Counted from the first letter of the stretch, positions 7,187-18,541 are shown. The stretch is DNA of 20,115 nucleotides from Podochytrium sp. JEL0797 (GCA_027596195.1 JADGJG010000436.1:1-20115); one strand, 5' to 3'. Notes: generated by a model not told the origin, from the sequence alone. Translations and numbers: made by a program.

Positions 7187-8857
7187 ATGTTGACGCGCTT
7201 GTTCACCACGACCCTTTTGCTCCTCGCCCTCGCCACGCTCACCCTCACCACTCCAACCTACGAGTCCCTCCCCTCCCTCCGCGCCCAACACGCCCTCCAC
7301 CAAACCTGGGTCGACACCCGCACACTCGAAGTGATCCCTTCCCTCTTGGCACAGCACAATGTCGAAATGTGGATCCTCTCGATGCGCGAGTACAACGAGG
7401 ACCAGGCCTTCTGGGGCATGGTCAACCGCATTGACACGTTTGCCGCGCGCAGACGCACCGTGTTGGTGTATTATCGGAGCGCAAAGACGGGCGAGTTTCG
7501 GCAGTGGCAGATGGTGGATAACACGGATAAGGTGTGGGACGACTTGAATGCCGTGTTGTATGTGAGTGTATCCAGTTCGATTGGCGCGCATTTTCATTTA
7601 ACATGCTTGTGGATGAAACCGCAGGAAGTCGACCCGGCATCCATCGTTCTCGACACGGACGCGACGGGAAACAATTTCGCAGATGGTTTGCATGCAGGGG
7701 AATCGGAAACGCTGCTCAAACACCTCCCGTGGTCGTATTGGTTGCGTGTCCAGCGGAAACCGTTGCTCGCGACGCAGTTTGTGGCCACGAGAGTGGAAGG
7801 GATGCTTGAAATGTATCAAAAAGTGATGAGGAACGCGCACGCAGTGATTCGGGAGGGGTTTTCGAGCGATGTGATTACGCCGGGTGAGAATTTGGTTCGA
7901 GAGGATCGGCGACACTGATCGCGCGCGTTCGAAAACAGGCGTTACAACCACGAATGATCTTGTATGGTTCTTTCGCGACCGAATCCAGTCCTTGAACATG
8001 ACCACGTGGTTCCAACCAGGCGTTGACGCGCAGCGTTTCGATCCGTTTGCTGGGACTGTGCAAACTTTGACTGGCGACGCGGTGATTGAAAAGGGTGATT
8101 TTCTTTGGTATGGTGTTGCATTTTCGCCAGTATTGCTTTGACTTATAAGTACCTCGTTTGCAGGACGGACTTTGGGGTCACTTTTATGGGCTTGAACACG
8201 GGTGAGAAAAATAACTCATCTCCGCGATCTAGGAGGAAGGAAAGTTAATATCTTCTTGTTTCCAAAGACACGCAACACAACGGATACGTCTTGAGAGATG
8301 GGGAATCGGACGCGCCGATTGGTCTTCAACGCGGCTTATGGAACCATTCAAACGCGATGCAAGACATTGTCATGCGCGAGATTGCCATCAATCGCACTGG
8401 GAATGAGGTGAATACCAACCTCTAATGGTTATTTACTGATTAGCGTCGCTGAACCCTCATCTGTCATGTCGACAAGATCCTCGCTTCCTCTCTCGACAAC
8501 ATCAAATCCCTCAACATCAGCGGAACCGTGTACTGTCACCCAATCGGAGACTTTGGGCACGCAGCGGGATCCCTGATTGGCATGACGAACCTCCAGCAAG
8601 GTGTGCCCGTCCTTGGGGACATTCCCATATTCCCTGATATGTGGTATTCAGTCGAATTGCAAGCGAATGTGCCTGTTCCCGAGTGGAACAACCAGATTGT
8701 AAACTTTCGGCAGGAGGAGGATATTTACCTGGGTGAGGGGGGTCCGTTTTGGGTGGTTGGGAGACAGAATCGGTTGATTTTGGTGGGAGGGTCGGGAGTT
8801 CGTGAGGGGCAGGGAACGCATGGTTTGGTGGTGCAGGAGGAAGAGATGTTGGAATGA
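7187..8857 (+). CDS. Secreted M24-family metallopeptidase (Xaa-Pro peptidase-like), 453 aa
   Basis: Predicted metal-dependent exopeptidase of the pita-bread fold. Six exons: 7187-7561, 7625-7883, 7939-8107, 8164-8201, 8268-8407, 8477-8857; introns 55-69 bp, all GT-AG. The N-terminus MLTRLFTTTLLLLALATLTL is a clear signal peptide, so the product probably enters the secretory path. Residues about 25-200 form the creatinase-type N-terminal part. The catalytic half shows TDFG (D270), LNTD (D281), HPIGDFGHAAG (H348, H355), VEL (E387) and RQEED (E407/E408), which supply the five expected metal ligands. GESDAP and GLWNHSNAMQDIV also match this M24 branch. Exon 4 is only 38 nt. Intron 1 is 63 bp with no in-frame stop, so retention would add 21 residues. 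Peptide specificity cannot be read from the sequence. Confidence 0.92.
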
Positions 8858-9944
8858 GAAGGCTCGCGCCATGTTACCCGTCGGGACGCGCGGAAAAGGG
8901 AGGAGTTTCGAAATATAATTAATCCCAACCCCACACGCGTTTACAATACTGTATTCGAACCTGCAGATTTGACTCATATAACCTCGTAAGTTATACGAAC
9001 GCAGCTCTGTCCTTGGGCGAGCGCCTCCAGGATAGTTGAGATGATTTATGAGATGATCCCGTGCGAGTCGTGCTATGCGAGACTTGTTTCCTACGCCCCT
9101 TATTAAGGGGACCTGCGTTTTCCAAGGGGGGCTCGAGCCGCACACTCAGGCGTCAGTCGTGACATGAAACAGGGAACGGCGAACGATGCAGGAACGCGAT
9201 TCTTTGCGATTCTTATCGAATAAAGAAGGGTTCTCTTGATATGAAATCTTACCAAAACAGATAGGTCAGTTCCGTTTCCAAATCATAACCTCAATCGCTC
9301 CTCCTCCAACTTCCCACAAATCAACTTTCGAAAACCCCACAATAATACCCATAAACGATCCACAATATCCTGCACATTGCTCCTCTGGAATATATGCTCC
9401 TTTCCGGAACTGGAGGATGAAGAAGACGCATCCAGCGAAGGCGCGCCGAAATTCATTCAACGAAATGACACGTCAAAGAGTTACGCAGCTTCTTTTCTTG
9501 AACTTGGTTTCGACGACACTTTTGCGACAGATTCCGAACCCGTCATTCGTGACCAAATACGCAGGCGGCCTCGCGTTATTGATATAGCTATTTTTATTAC
9601 ACAAAACCTTGAGATAGTCACCCGCCATGGAAAAATAACTTTTGCGCCGAGATTAATTACCCATAGGAACGCGTCCGTCTGCCAGTGGAAACGTCGTATT
9701 GTTGGTTGCATTCGAACGAGGCAGCGGGGGGTTGTTTTCTGAAACTGTGAGAAATGTGCTGAAAGCGAAACCCGCATTCTTGTCGCGTCCTTCTTAGAAC
9801 TTGTCACCGAATTCGTTTGGCATAGTGTGGTAAATCTCCGTGTCAATCTCGGAGTCAGATTGTAATATTTGTTGAAGCCACAATCTCTTTGGCATCTTTT
9901 GCAATCAGCCCACCACCATTTCTGTTCCAGAACAAGCCACCAAA
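8858..9944. other. Intergenic stretch, about 1.1 kb, no supportable gene
   Basis: It holds the 3' end of the peptidase gene and the promoter of the sterol-transfer gene. Structures seen: an AATACTGTATT inverted repeat near 8946-8956, a TATAAC/GTTATA hairpin (8978-8996, 7-nt loop), a CCCCTT/AAGGGG hairpin (9096-9110, 3-nt loop), a tandem GCGATTCTT pair (9196-9204, 9206-9214) and AATAAA at 9219-9224. Open frames at 9266-9460 (-), 9377-9742 (+) and 9481-9846 (-) overlap one another and carry no recognisable motif, and the two longest lack ATG starts. A decayed mobile element is possible, but I see no terminal repeats or transposase remnant. Confidence 0.5.
9096..9110. repeat. Short GC hairpin CCCCTT-ATT-AAGGGG
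   Basis: A perfect 6-bp stem with a 3-nt loop, about 240 bp after the peptidase stop. It could be a 3'-UTR structure or mean nothing. It is not part of a tRNA that I can fold. Confidence 0.3.
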
Positions 9945-12900
9945 ATGGAGATTCCGCCTCGCCTCGACGACACTCCCTTTGCAGACAGCGCCGACGCCCC
10001 CCTGAGCACCAGCGCTTCTTTCCTGTCGCAGCACGACTCTCTGCGCAGCGATGCGGCTTCTGTGCTCGGCCGCGCCGACTCGAAAAGCCGGTCTTTGCCC
10101 GCCGACACGAAGCGCAACAGCGATTGGCACGACTTGTTTCCTGCGATTCCAGGAGACGAGGCCTTGTTGGAAGGTATCTCGTTTTAAATTAGAAGAATTA
10201 AAATTAAACAAATAACTAGATTGGTCCTGCGCCTGGCAGCGCGAAATCCTCATCCACGGCAGAATGTATCTGTCTGAGAGACACATCTGCTTCTGCGCGA
10301 GCATCTTTGGTTACAACTACAATATGGTGCTTGATATTGACGAAATGGTCTCTGTCGAAAAGAAAAGCATCGCGGGATTTATTCCGAATTCAATCGAGAT
10401 CGCAACAATGCTTGGCCAGAAAGTGAGCTAGCCACTGCTTCGATACCTCACAGTCTCACTTCTTCTAGTACTACTTTGCCAGCTTCATCGCGAGAGATCA
10501 CTCCTTCGACTCCATCACACGCCAATGGGGAAACACGGCCCGCGCCATCCGCATGAAAACATTTTCCAAAGCAACTCCGGCCTTCGCCGACGAATTCGAC
10601 AACGACGCCACCTCAGAAACCTCCTCCGAATACCTCAGCCCAAGCCGATCCGCCAAACTGAGTCCCGCAAAAGATTTCCCAGCGGCAGAAACTCAATCCA
10701 TTTCGTCCGTCGAAAAGAGCCGCGCGAGGTCGTCCATGGACGCATTGGGCCTTTGGATCCGCGGTGGCGCAGCTTCAACTCCACCCGTCGCCGCCCTTCA
10801 ACAACAACCCCTCGCCGCGCCAGCTTCCTCCTCACGACCCGCCACCCCCATTGACGAATACACGGCCGGACTGAGCATCATGGACCGTCGACTCTCGGCA
10901 CACACCATCGCCCACGTCAAGGGACTCGCGGAACTCGCCGAATCGTCTCCGAGCTCGAGTAACCCCGCGAGTCCAACACCCGCTTCTTCCGCCTTTTCGG
11001 CTTCTCTTCCCGAAGAAATTCAACGCAATATACACATTGTTCACGCGAAACACGTTGTCACGCCTCCACCCCCGGCTCTCCTTTTGGACCCTCTGGCTCC
11101 GGTTGATGCTCCGAGTCTGTTGAAATCGGTTCTCGAACCCAAAATACCCATCGTTGAGGAAACGGATCCGCCGGGGTCTCCCGACTCGTCCATTATCGAC
11201 CTCACACCGCACTTGGCCAAAATCGAGGAGCGAAAAAAAGCGGCCGCGGCTGCACATGCGATCGCTGCCATACCGACCCCGCGTGTGGGTTCTACTGCCT
11301 CTCCATCTCCTGACGCTCAAACTCCAAATACCCCGAGTCCAACGACCCGCAAATTGAGTAACAATGACACACCCACCTCTGCATCTGCATTCTTTGAAAC
11401 GACCGGCACGATCGTCTTGGACCCATCCACTCCTTCTTCTGAATCGATCCACGCACCTCATGAACCGAGTCCCACTGCCTCTCCCATATCCACAACAGCT
11501 ACATTATCCCAACCTGTGCCTGAAACGACTGATGGCATCTTCCCAGTCCAACTAGACCCCACAACCCTCCTCATCTCCCCCACCCCCTCTACCGCTACAA
11601 CACCGTCCTTCCTACCACCAGCCATGCGCAACGCCCAACTCGACTCGATCCTCTCCACCCCCGTGAACCCCGAATCCATCGAATGGACGCGTCCAGTAAC
11701 CTCGAGCAAACCGACGCTTGAGTCCGCCAAGAGTGTCGCGTCTTCTCCTATCGCTTCGACAAGCCGGGAGCGAACATCGCGTGTGGAGGAAGCGGCGGAC
11801 CCGATTGTTTTGATTCCCCGGAGGAACCCGGCGTCGCGGGAGTCGAGTCAAGATGCTCGGTCTGTTCATTCGGGGGTTTCAGATTCGGTTTCGCTCGTGA
11901 GGGAGCTGGAGGGGTCTCCGATTCGTGTTGGGAGACCGGTTCTGATTGGTGGTGGGAGTGGCGGGACCCGGTCTGTGCAGCCTTCTCCAGTGAGGAGGAG
12001 TCAGAGTCGAGATGTGCAACGAAGTTTGAGTGATCAGATGAAATCGGGAGAAGGTGGTGTTGCAGCCGGGGGGTTACCCCCGTTACCGAATACCCCGTCT
12101 CCTCAGCAACAGAAACGCGTGCCTCCGCGGTTAGTCAAGAAGACGATTTCGCCTGTCAGGACCGAAATGGATGCCGCCCTTGCTTCCACGGAAAAGTTGG
12201 TTCTCCTTCCAATCGCGAGGACACTGTCTTTCAACGACAATGATTCTACTTCACCAGTGTCGATGGATTCACCGGGTTCCATTGCATCCCTGGCACAAGA
12301 AGACCACTCTTCCGATTCACATTCCACAACTCCTCCCAAACTTGCATCTCCCGTCGTTGTATCCGAAACTCCCCTCTCCCCAAACCGCGCATCCCCCCCT
12401 CCACAACCGTGCGCCTGCAAATCCCTCTCCACAGTTTCGAAATACACGCTCATCTTGACGTCCACGTTCGCCGCTGCTGTGACGATGGAAACCACATGGG
12501 AACACGTGTACGCCACCCGCGCGAGCACCGCGCGGTTTCTTGCGACGCGCGGGGTGAAGGGGTTTAAGAGCAGTGGGTGGAAAGTATCTACTGATTTGGA
12601 AGCGTTTACGGTCGATACGGAGGGTTTGACGGGTGATGACGAGGAGGACGGCCACGTTGCGTTTTCGAACGTGACGAAAGGAATGGAACGACGTTCTGAA
12701 TATGTGATGCCGTTGACGAATCCAATGGGACCTAAAGAGACGCGATGTTACGTGCGTGAGGTTGTTGAGTTTAAGGATGCAGATGGGGTTTGTTTGGTGG
12801 AGTATAGTGTGACCCCGGATGTTCCGAGTGGGCGGGCGTTTTGGACTAAAGTGAGGAAATGTTGGAGGAGGAGGGGGGGAGGGGGGAAGGTTGGGGTGGA

Positions 12901-13673
12901 GGTTGGGTGTGAAGTTGAGTTTGTCAAGAGTTCGTGGATTCAAGGTTTGTGTGTTTTTTGTGGCGTTATTTGAGGGGGTTTTGGCTCAGCAGGTTATCAC
13001 AGGAATTATTCAAGCGGCTGTGATGGACGGTATGAAGACGTATTACAAAGACTACAACGCGTTCCTGCATGAGACTTTCGCTTCATCCCTCCCTCGCCGC
13101 CCGCATAAACCCACCACCGGGCACGCGACCCCCACCACCCCGCATACCACCCCGTCCATCCTCGACACCAAGCACCAGCTCTCTCTCCTCTCTCAACAGC
13201 AACACGACTCGCATCATCACCACCATCACCCGTTGCAAGACGAAATGGACCAGTTGGATTTACAAGCCCAAAACGGACGGATCCAACGCGTGGTGGAATT
13301 ATTGACGCTTGAGACTGTTGCGAGGGATGGGATTGCGATTCATCCAAGTGGCAAGCTGCCGAAACGGGGGAGTTCGTTGGGTGATGGGGCGCGCAAGGGA
13401 GGTGGAGTTGGGAGTAAAGAGTTTTGGGAGGCCGTGTGGGTTTTGTGGAGGGGTTTGACGGGGCGGTATTGGATTGTTGGGGTGGGGGTGTTGGTTGGGG
13501 TGTTGGTGGTTCAGGTGGGAGTTGTGGTTGGGGTGGTGAGAGTTTTGGGGGGGAGGGGGCTGGGGGAGGAGGAGGTGAGGGTGCTGGTGGGGAGGGCGGT
13601 GGAGGAGGCTGTTAAGAGGGTGGTGGTGCAGGGTGGGGTAGTGGGTGGAGAGAGGGAGCGTGGAGAGCTTTGA
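9945..13673 (+). CDS. GRAM-VASt-TM sterol-transfer protein (Lam/Aster-like), 1192 aa
   Basis: Proteins of this family anchor in the ER and move sterols at membrane contact sites. Exons: 9945-10173, 10220-10422, 10469-12944, 13003-13673; introns 46, 46 and 58 bp. Residues about 61-170 form the GRAM domain (WHDLFPAIPGDEALLE, then HGRMYLSERHICFCASIFGY). Residues about 170-790 are a Ser/Pro/Thr-rich disordered linker. The VASt (StART-like) domain starts near residue 792 (CACKSLSTVSKYTL) and runs across the last intron to about 995 (MKTYYKDYNAFL). A natural six-His tract lies at about 1040-1045. One Val/Gly-rich membrane segment lies at about 1125-1150 (YWIVGVGVLVGVLVV), followed by a short charged tail, giving the usual GRAM-VASt-TM order. 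The plus strand is nearly C-free across the membrane segment. Everything from residue 291 onward is repeated at 15516-18284. Confidence 0.93.
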
Positions 13674-13941
13674 TGATGGTGTTTTTTTTACTTGTTGTAT
13701 GATGCATTAGTTTTCTAGAATAGTTCATATTTGACGCGTTTTCCTTGGCGCTGGGAATTGCGCGGAAAACTTGAGAAAAAAGCTCGGAAATCAGCGAGAC
13801 AGTTTCACAAACTCGAAAACATTCTCTGCCGTACCTCTACTTCTGCAATCCCTGCAGGGACATACCGACTGCATCTCAGCCATCGCTGTACCGGGACCTC
13901 CCCACGTTGATTTGACGCATAACAAACAAACTCGCCCTGTT
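13674..13941. promoter_or_regulatory. Promoter and 5' region of the zinc-finger gene, unit 1
   Basis: A 268-bp spacer holding the 3' end of the sterol-transfer gene and the promoter of the zinc-finger gene. It contains the perfect 12-bp palindrome TCCCTGCAGGGA at 13849-13860, 81 bp before the ATG. Compared with unit 2 it has an extra 11 bp near 13770 and several substitutions, so it is less conserved than the coding parts. The frame upstream of the ATG is open back to 13771 but has no ATG. Confidence 0.5.
13849..13860. promoter_or_regulatory. 12-bp perfect palindrome TCCCTGCAGGGA
   Basis: A self-complementary 12-mer in the zinc-finger gene's 5' region, unchanged in the second unit (18449-18460) although neighbouring bases differ. 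It could bind a dimeric regulator; that is an inference. Confidence 0.35.
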
Positions 13942-15483
13942 ATGGCTTCCACGCTCATCAGCCCGCTGTGTCGAATACACGCCATGAACCTGGTCGCTTC
14001 TTTCTCGAGTCCTGGCGGGGAACTCGACCCGCATGGAGATTGCGCCTCGTCACCTTCGTTAAACCTAGCCGATCCTCCACACCCCTGCATGAACGGCCTT
14101 CCCAATTTGGATCCGCACCTCCTCGCCTCCATCTCGCACGCGTCCCCCCTTGTTTCCACACTTCTCGAACACGATGCGGACACCACCGCGAAACCTTGTT
14201 CAAATCACGAGCGTATCAACAGCAGCATGCGAAGTCCGTGTTCGGGGGAAATGAATTTCTTGTGGTTTGCAAGTCAAGATTCGGTGAATATAAAGGAAGG
14301 TGCCTTGTCTGCAATGAGTCATGGCGGCACGGTGCCCGCTCGACGCAAGGTGTTTGAAAATTTTGGTGGCAGTGTCGGGTGGAGCGATGATGGCAAGGTG
14401 AGGAAGGGGGATTTATCTGATGGGATGAGCATGGCATAACTTACCTCTTGATTTTTCCAGTCACTTTTGAATTCACCGAGTCACAACGTCCATCCCCGCG
14501 CTTCAAACTCTTCAAACGAACTGGATTGTCCGGAATGGTTCTCCTCATTCACAAATTGGATCGATTGTCTCGAACCGGACCCGCAACAGCCTCTTCAAAA
14601 ACCATCTTCGTCGTCGCGGTTGTCGTCCGACCCGACGCTTCACTTTGATGCAACCGGAGATGCTACCTGTTTCCAGAATTTTCCTGCATCCATTGGATTC
14701 CCTATTTTGCGTGCAACGTCGTCGGTTTCTGTGGAGGAGGAGGGCGCGACGAGGTTGTCGCGGAACTCCTCCGTTCGTATGATTTCGGCGGTGGATCTCG
14801 TGAATTTGGATGCGGTTTCTTGTCGAAGCGAGATGGATGCAAAGAGTGGAGATCTGGAATTGTGTTCGCCCTTGTCTTGGACTGCGGAGGTGTCTTCTCA
14901 AACGCTATTCCAATCGCCAAAACACGTTGCATTGCTTCCGAGTCCCAACGGCGTTCTATCGACGCAACATCTCAACCTGCACATCGACCGTAACCCTTCC
15001 ACGCATTCTGGGACTCCATTCATCCATCCCATCACGACTCCATCGATTCCACCGTCTCCCGCATTTTCAGCACCCATCACGCCTTTCATCATGAGTCCTC
15101 TAGCTGTCAACGTCCCTAAACCTTTTGTCGCGGTCGATTCCCCTCACATGATGAGTTCAAACCCGGCCCCCCTCGCTTCGAAGCCACCTCTCAAAACAAG
15201 CGCATGGCACGCGTCCTCAATCGCTCATTCGACCCTGATTTCCCCCATTTCACCACACTTGACCATCCCAGCCCCGCAACTCCGCGACCGTCCATCAACG
15301 TACCACCCAACACCGAGCACGGGGATCATTCCCGCAGTCGTGATGAAGGGGATGAAGCGGCAAGATCCAGTGAAACTGGGGGATTGGTTGTGTCGGGATG
15401 AGAGGTGTGGGTTCCATAATTTTGCGAGGAGGACGAGGTGTGTTGCTTGTGGGAAGAGTGGGTGTGGTGCGGGGAGGTTTTAA
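13942..15483 (+). CDS. RanBP2-type zinc-finger protein, unit 1 copy, 492 aa
   Basis: Two exons, 13942-14397 and 14461-15483, joined in phase 0 across a 63-bp GTGAGG...TTTTTCCAG intron. The only recognised domain is a C-terminal RanBP2-type zinc finger: W461-x-C463-x4-C468-x3-N472-x6-C479-x2-C482, a perfect fit to the family pattern. Such fingers bind single-stranded RNA or ubiquitin. The GFHNFARRTRC core resembles RNA-binding members, so RNA binding is a fair inference. The rest is low-complexity Ser/Pro-rich sequence, probably disordered. The start is the first in-frame ATG. In exon 1 this frame shows 5 synonymous and 3 replacement differences from the second copy, whereas the alternative frame gains more replacements, supporting the choice. 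The 3' end runs into a 23-G tract 9 bp after the stop. Confidence 0.82.
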
Positions 15484-15492
15484 AAGGAGGGC

Positions 15493-15515
15493 GGGGGGGG
15501 GGGGGGGGGGGGGGG
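15493..15515 (+). repeat. Poly-G tract, 23 nt, at the unit 1/unit 2 junction
   Basis: Twenty-three consecutive G after AAAAGGAGGGC. Unit 2 begins at the next base. The corresponding point before unit 1 (10904) has no G run. A tract of the same length ends the window. Confidence 0.97.
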
Positions 15516-18284
15516 CCATCGCCCACGTCAAGGGACTCGCGGAACTCGCCGAATCGTCTCCGAGCTCGAGTAACCCCGCGAGTCCAACACCCGCTTCTTC
15601 CGCCTTTTCGGCTTCTCTTCCCGAAGAAATTCAACGCAATATACACATTGTTCACGCGAAACACGTTGTCACGCCTCCACCCCCAGCTCTCCTTTTGGAC
15701 CCTCTGGCTCCGGTTGATGCTCCGAGTCTGTTGAAATCGGTTCTCGAACCCAAAATACCCATCGTTGAGGAAACGGATCCGCCGGGGTCTCCCGACTCGT
15801 CCATTATCGACCTCACACCGCACTTGGCCAAAATCGAGGAGCGAAAAAAAGCGGCCGCGGCTGCACATGCGATCGCTGCCATACCGACCCCGCGTGTGGG
15901 TTCTACTGCCTCTCCATCTCCTGACGCTCAAACTCCAAATACCCCGAGTCCAACGACCCGCAAATTGAGTACCAATGACGCGCCCACCTCTGCATCTGCA
16001 TTCTTTGAAACGACCGGCACGATCTTCTTGGACCCATCCACTCCTTCTACTGAATCGATCCACGCACCTCATGAACCGAGTCCCACTGCCTCTCCCATAC
16101 CCACAACAGCTACATTATCCCAACCTGTGCCTGAAACGACTGATGGCATCCTCCCAGTCCAACTAGACCCCACAACCCTCCTCATCGCCCCAACCCCCTC
16201 TACCGCTACAACACCGTCCCTCCTACCACCAGCCATCAGCAACGCCCAACTCGACTCGATCCTCTCCACCCCCGTGAACCCCGAATTCATCGAATGGACG
16301 CGTCCAGTAACCTCGAGCAAACCGACGCTTGAGTCCGCCAAGAGTGTCGCGTCTTCTCCTATCGCTTCGACAAGCCGGGAGCGAACATCGCGTGTGGAGG
16401 AAGCGGCGGACCCGATTGTTTTGATTCCCCGGAGGAACCCGGCGTCGCGGGAGTCGAGTCAAGATGCTCGGTCTGTTCATTCGGGGGTTTCAGATTCGGT
16501 TTCGCTCGTGAGGGAGCTGGAGGGGTCTCCGATTCGTGTGGGGAGACCGGTTCTGATTGGTGGTGGGAGTGGCGGGACCCGGTCTGTGCAGCCTTCTCCA
16601 GTGAGGAGGAGTCAGAGTCGAGATGTGCAACGAAGTTTGAGTGATCAGATGAAATCGGGAGAAGGTGGTGTTGCAGCCGGGGGGTTACCCCCGTTACCGA
16701 ATACCCCGTCTCCTCAGCAACAGAAACGCGTGCCTCCGCGGTTAGTCAAGAAGACGATTTCGCCTGTCAGGACCGAAATGGATGCCGCCCTTGCTTCCAC
16801 GGAAAAGTTGGTTCTCCTTCCAATCGCGAGGACACTGTCTTTCAACGACAATGATTCTACTTCACCAGTGTCGATGGATTCACCGGGTTCCATTGCATCC
16901 CTGGCACAAGAAGACCACTCTTCCGATTCACATTCCACAACTCCTCCCAAACTTGCATCTCCCGTCGTTGTATCCGAAACTCCCCTCTCCCCAAACCGCG
17001 CATCCCCCCCTCCACAACCGTGCGCCTGTAAATCCCTCTCCACAGTGTCGAAATACACGCTCATCTTGACGTCCACGTTCGCCGCTGCTGTGACGATGGA
17101 AACCACATGGGAACACGTGTACGCCACACGCGCGAGCACCGCGCGGTTTCTTGCGACGCGCGGGGTGAAGGGGTTTAAGAGCAGTGGGTGGAAAGTATCT
17201 ACTGATTTGGAAGCGTTTACGGTCGATGCGGAGGGTTTGACGGGTGATGACGAGGAGGACGGCCATGTTGCGTTTTCGAGCGTGACGAAAGGAATGGAAC
17301 GACGTTCTGAATATGTGATGCCGTTGACGAATCCAATGGGACCTAAAGAGACGCGATGTTACGTGCGTGAGGTTGTTGAGTTTAAGGATGCGGATGGGGT
17401 TTGTTTGGTGGAGTATAGTGTGACCCCGGATGTTCCGAGTGGGCGGGCGTTTTGGACTAAAGTGAGGAAATGTTGGAGGAGGAGGGGGGGAGGGGGGAAG
17501 GTTGGGGTGGAGGTTGGGTGTGAAGTTGAGTTTGTCAAGAGTTCGTGGATTCAAGGTTTGTGTGTTTTTTGTGGCGTTTTTTGAGGGGGTTTTGGCTCAA
17601 CAGGTTATCACAGGAATTATTCAAGCGGCTGTGATGGACGGTATGAAGACGTATTACAAAGACTACAACGCGTTCCTGCATGAGACATTCGCTTCGGCCC
17701 TCCCTCGCCGCCCGCATAAACCCACCACCGGACACGCGACCCCCACCACCCCGCACACCACCCCGTCCATCCTCGACACCAAGCACCAGCTCTCTCTCCT
17801 CTCTCAACAGCAACACGACTCGCATCATCACCACCATCACCCGTTGCAAGACGAAATGGACCAGTTGGATTTACAAGCCCAAAACGGACGGATCCAACGC
17901 GTGGTGGAATTGTTGACGCTTGAGACTGTTGCGAGGGATGGGATTGCGATTCATCCAAGTGGCAAGCTGCCGAAACGGGGGAGTTCGGTGGGTGATGGGG
18001 CGCGCAAGGGAGGTGGAGTTGGGAGTAAAGAGTTTTGGGAGGCCGTGTGGGTTTTGTGGAGGGGTTTGACGGGGCGGTATTGGATTGTTGGGGTGGGGGT
18101 GTTGGTTGGGGTGTTGGTGGTTCAGGTGGGAGTTGTGGTTGGGGTGGTGAGAGTTTTGGGGGGGAGGGGGCTGGGGGAGGAGGAGGTGAGGGTGTTGGTG
18201 GGGAGGGCGGTGGAGGAGGCTGTTAAGAGTTTGGTGGTGCAGGGTGGGGTAGTGGGTGGAGAGAGGGAGCGTGGAGAGCTTTGA
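15516..18284 (+). pseudogene. 5'-truncated second copy of the GRAM-VASt sterol-transfer gene
   Basis: It matches exon 3 from residue 291 onward (15516-17555), a 58-bp intron (17556-17613) and exon 4 (17614-18284). The GRAM domain, the first 290 residues, three of the gene's exon-intron boundaries at the 5' end and the native promoter are missing. The VASt domain, six-His tract and membrane segment are intact, with no internal stop. An ATG at 15398, inside the upstream zinc-finger gene but in another frame, reads through the G tract as glycine codons and enters this frame correctly, so gene callers may report a chimera. Differences from copy 1 are concentrated in the linker (15972-16287). If the junction is an assembly join, this is simply part of an allele. 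Confidence 0.85.
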
Positions 18285-18541
18285 TGATGGTGTTTTTTTT
18301 ACTTGTTGTATGATGCATTAGTTTTCTAGAATAGTTCATTTTTGACGCGTTTTCCTTGGCGCTGGGAATTGCGCGGAAAAAGCTCGGAAATCAGCGAGAC
18401 AGGTTCACCAACTCGAAAACACCCTCCGCCGTACCTCTACTTCTGCAATCCCTGCAGGGACATACCGACTGCATCTCAGCCATCGCTGTACCGGGACTTC
18501 CCCACGTTGATTTGACACATAACAAACAAACTCGCCCTGCT
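18285..18541. promoter_or_regulatory. Promoter and 5' region of the zinc-finger gene, unit 2
   Basis: The counterpart of 13674-13941, with an 11-bp deletion (CGCGGAAAAAGCTCGG against a longer form in unit 1) and about nine substitutions. The TCCCTGCAGGGA palindrome is kept at 18449-18460. Confidence 0.5.

Larger units (their letters stand above)
10905..15515 (+). repeat. Direct repeat unit 1 (4.6 kb), ending in 23 G
   Basis: The unit starts at CCATCGCCCACG inside exon 3 of the sterol-transfer gene and ends with the G tract 15493-15515. It aligns with 15516-20115 at a constant offset of 4611, which drops to 4600 after an 11-bp gap near 13770. By eye I count about 60 substitutions. Confidence 0.95.

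Noticed and set aside
8935..9010. Possible minus-strand tRNA, because GGTTCGAATAC resembles a T-loop
   Set aside because: The five-base T stem does not pair and no matching acceptor stem is found upstream.
9266..9460. 64-codon minus-strand open frame
   Set aside because: Short, with no recognisable family, no neighbouring exon that extends it, and partial overlap with another meaningless frame.
9377..9846. Overlapping open frames on both strands of about 121 codons each
   Set aside because: They overlap each other, lack ATG starts, and show no domain, signal peptide or repeat.
10832..11461. Long antisense open frame (209 codons) under the sterol-transfer gene, repeated at 15326-16072
   Set aside because: An Arg-rich shadow of a Ser/Pro-rich coding strand; no motif, and the sense strand has a clear domain context.
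13217..13234. Six-His codon run that might suggest a cloning tag or vector
   Set aside because: It is internal, present in both units, and flanked by native coding sequence with no vector features.
13968..14357. Alternative plus-strand frame inside exon 1 of the zinc-finger gene
   Set aside because: The differences between the two units give more replacements and fewer silent changes in this frame than in the chosen one, and it does not join the zinc-finger exon in frame.
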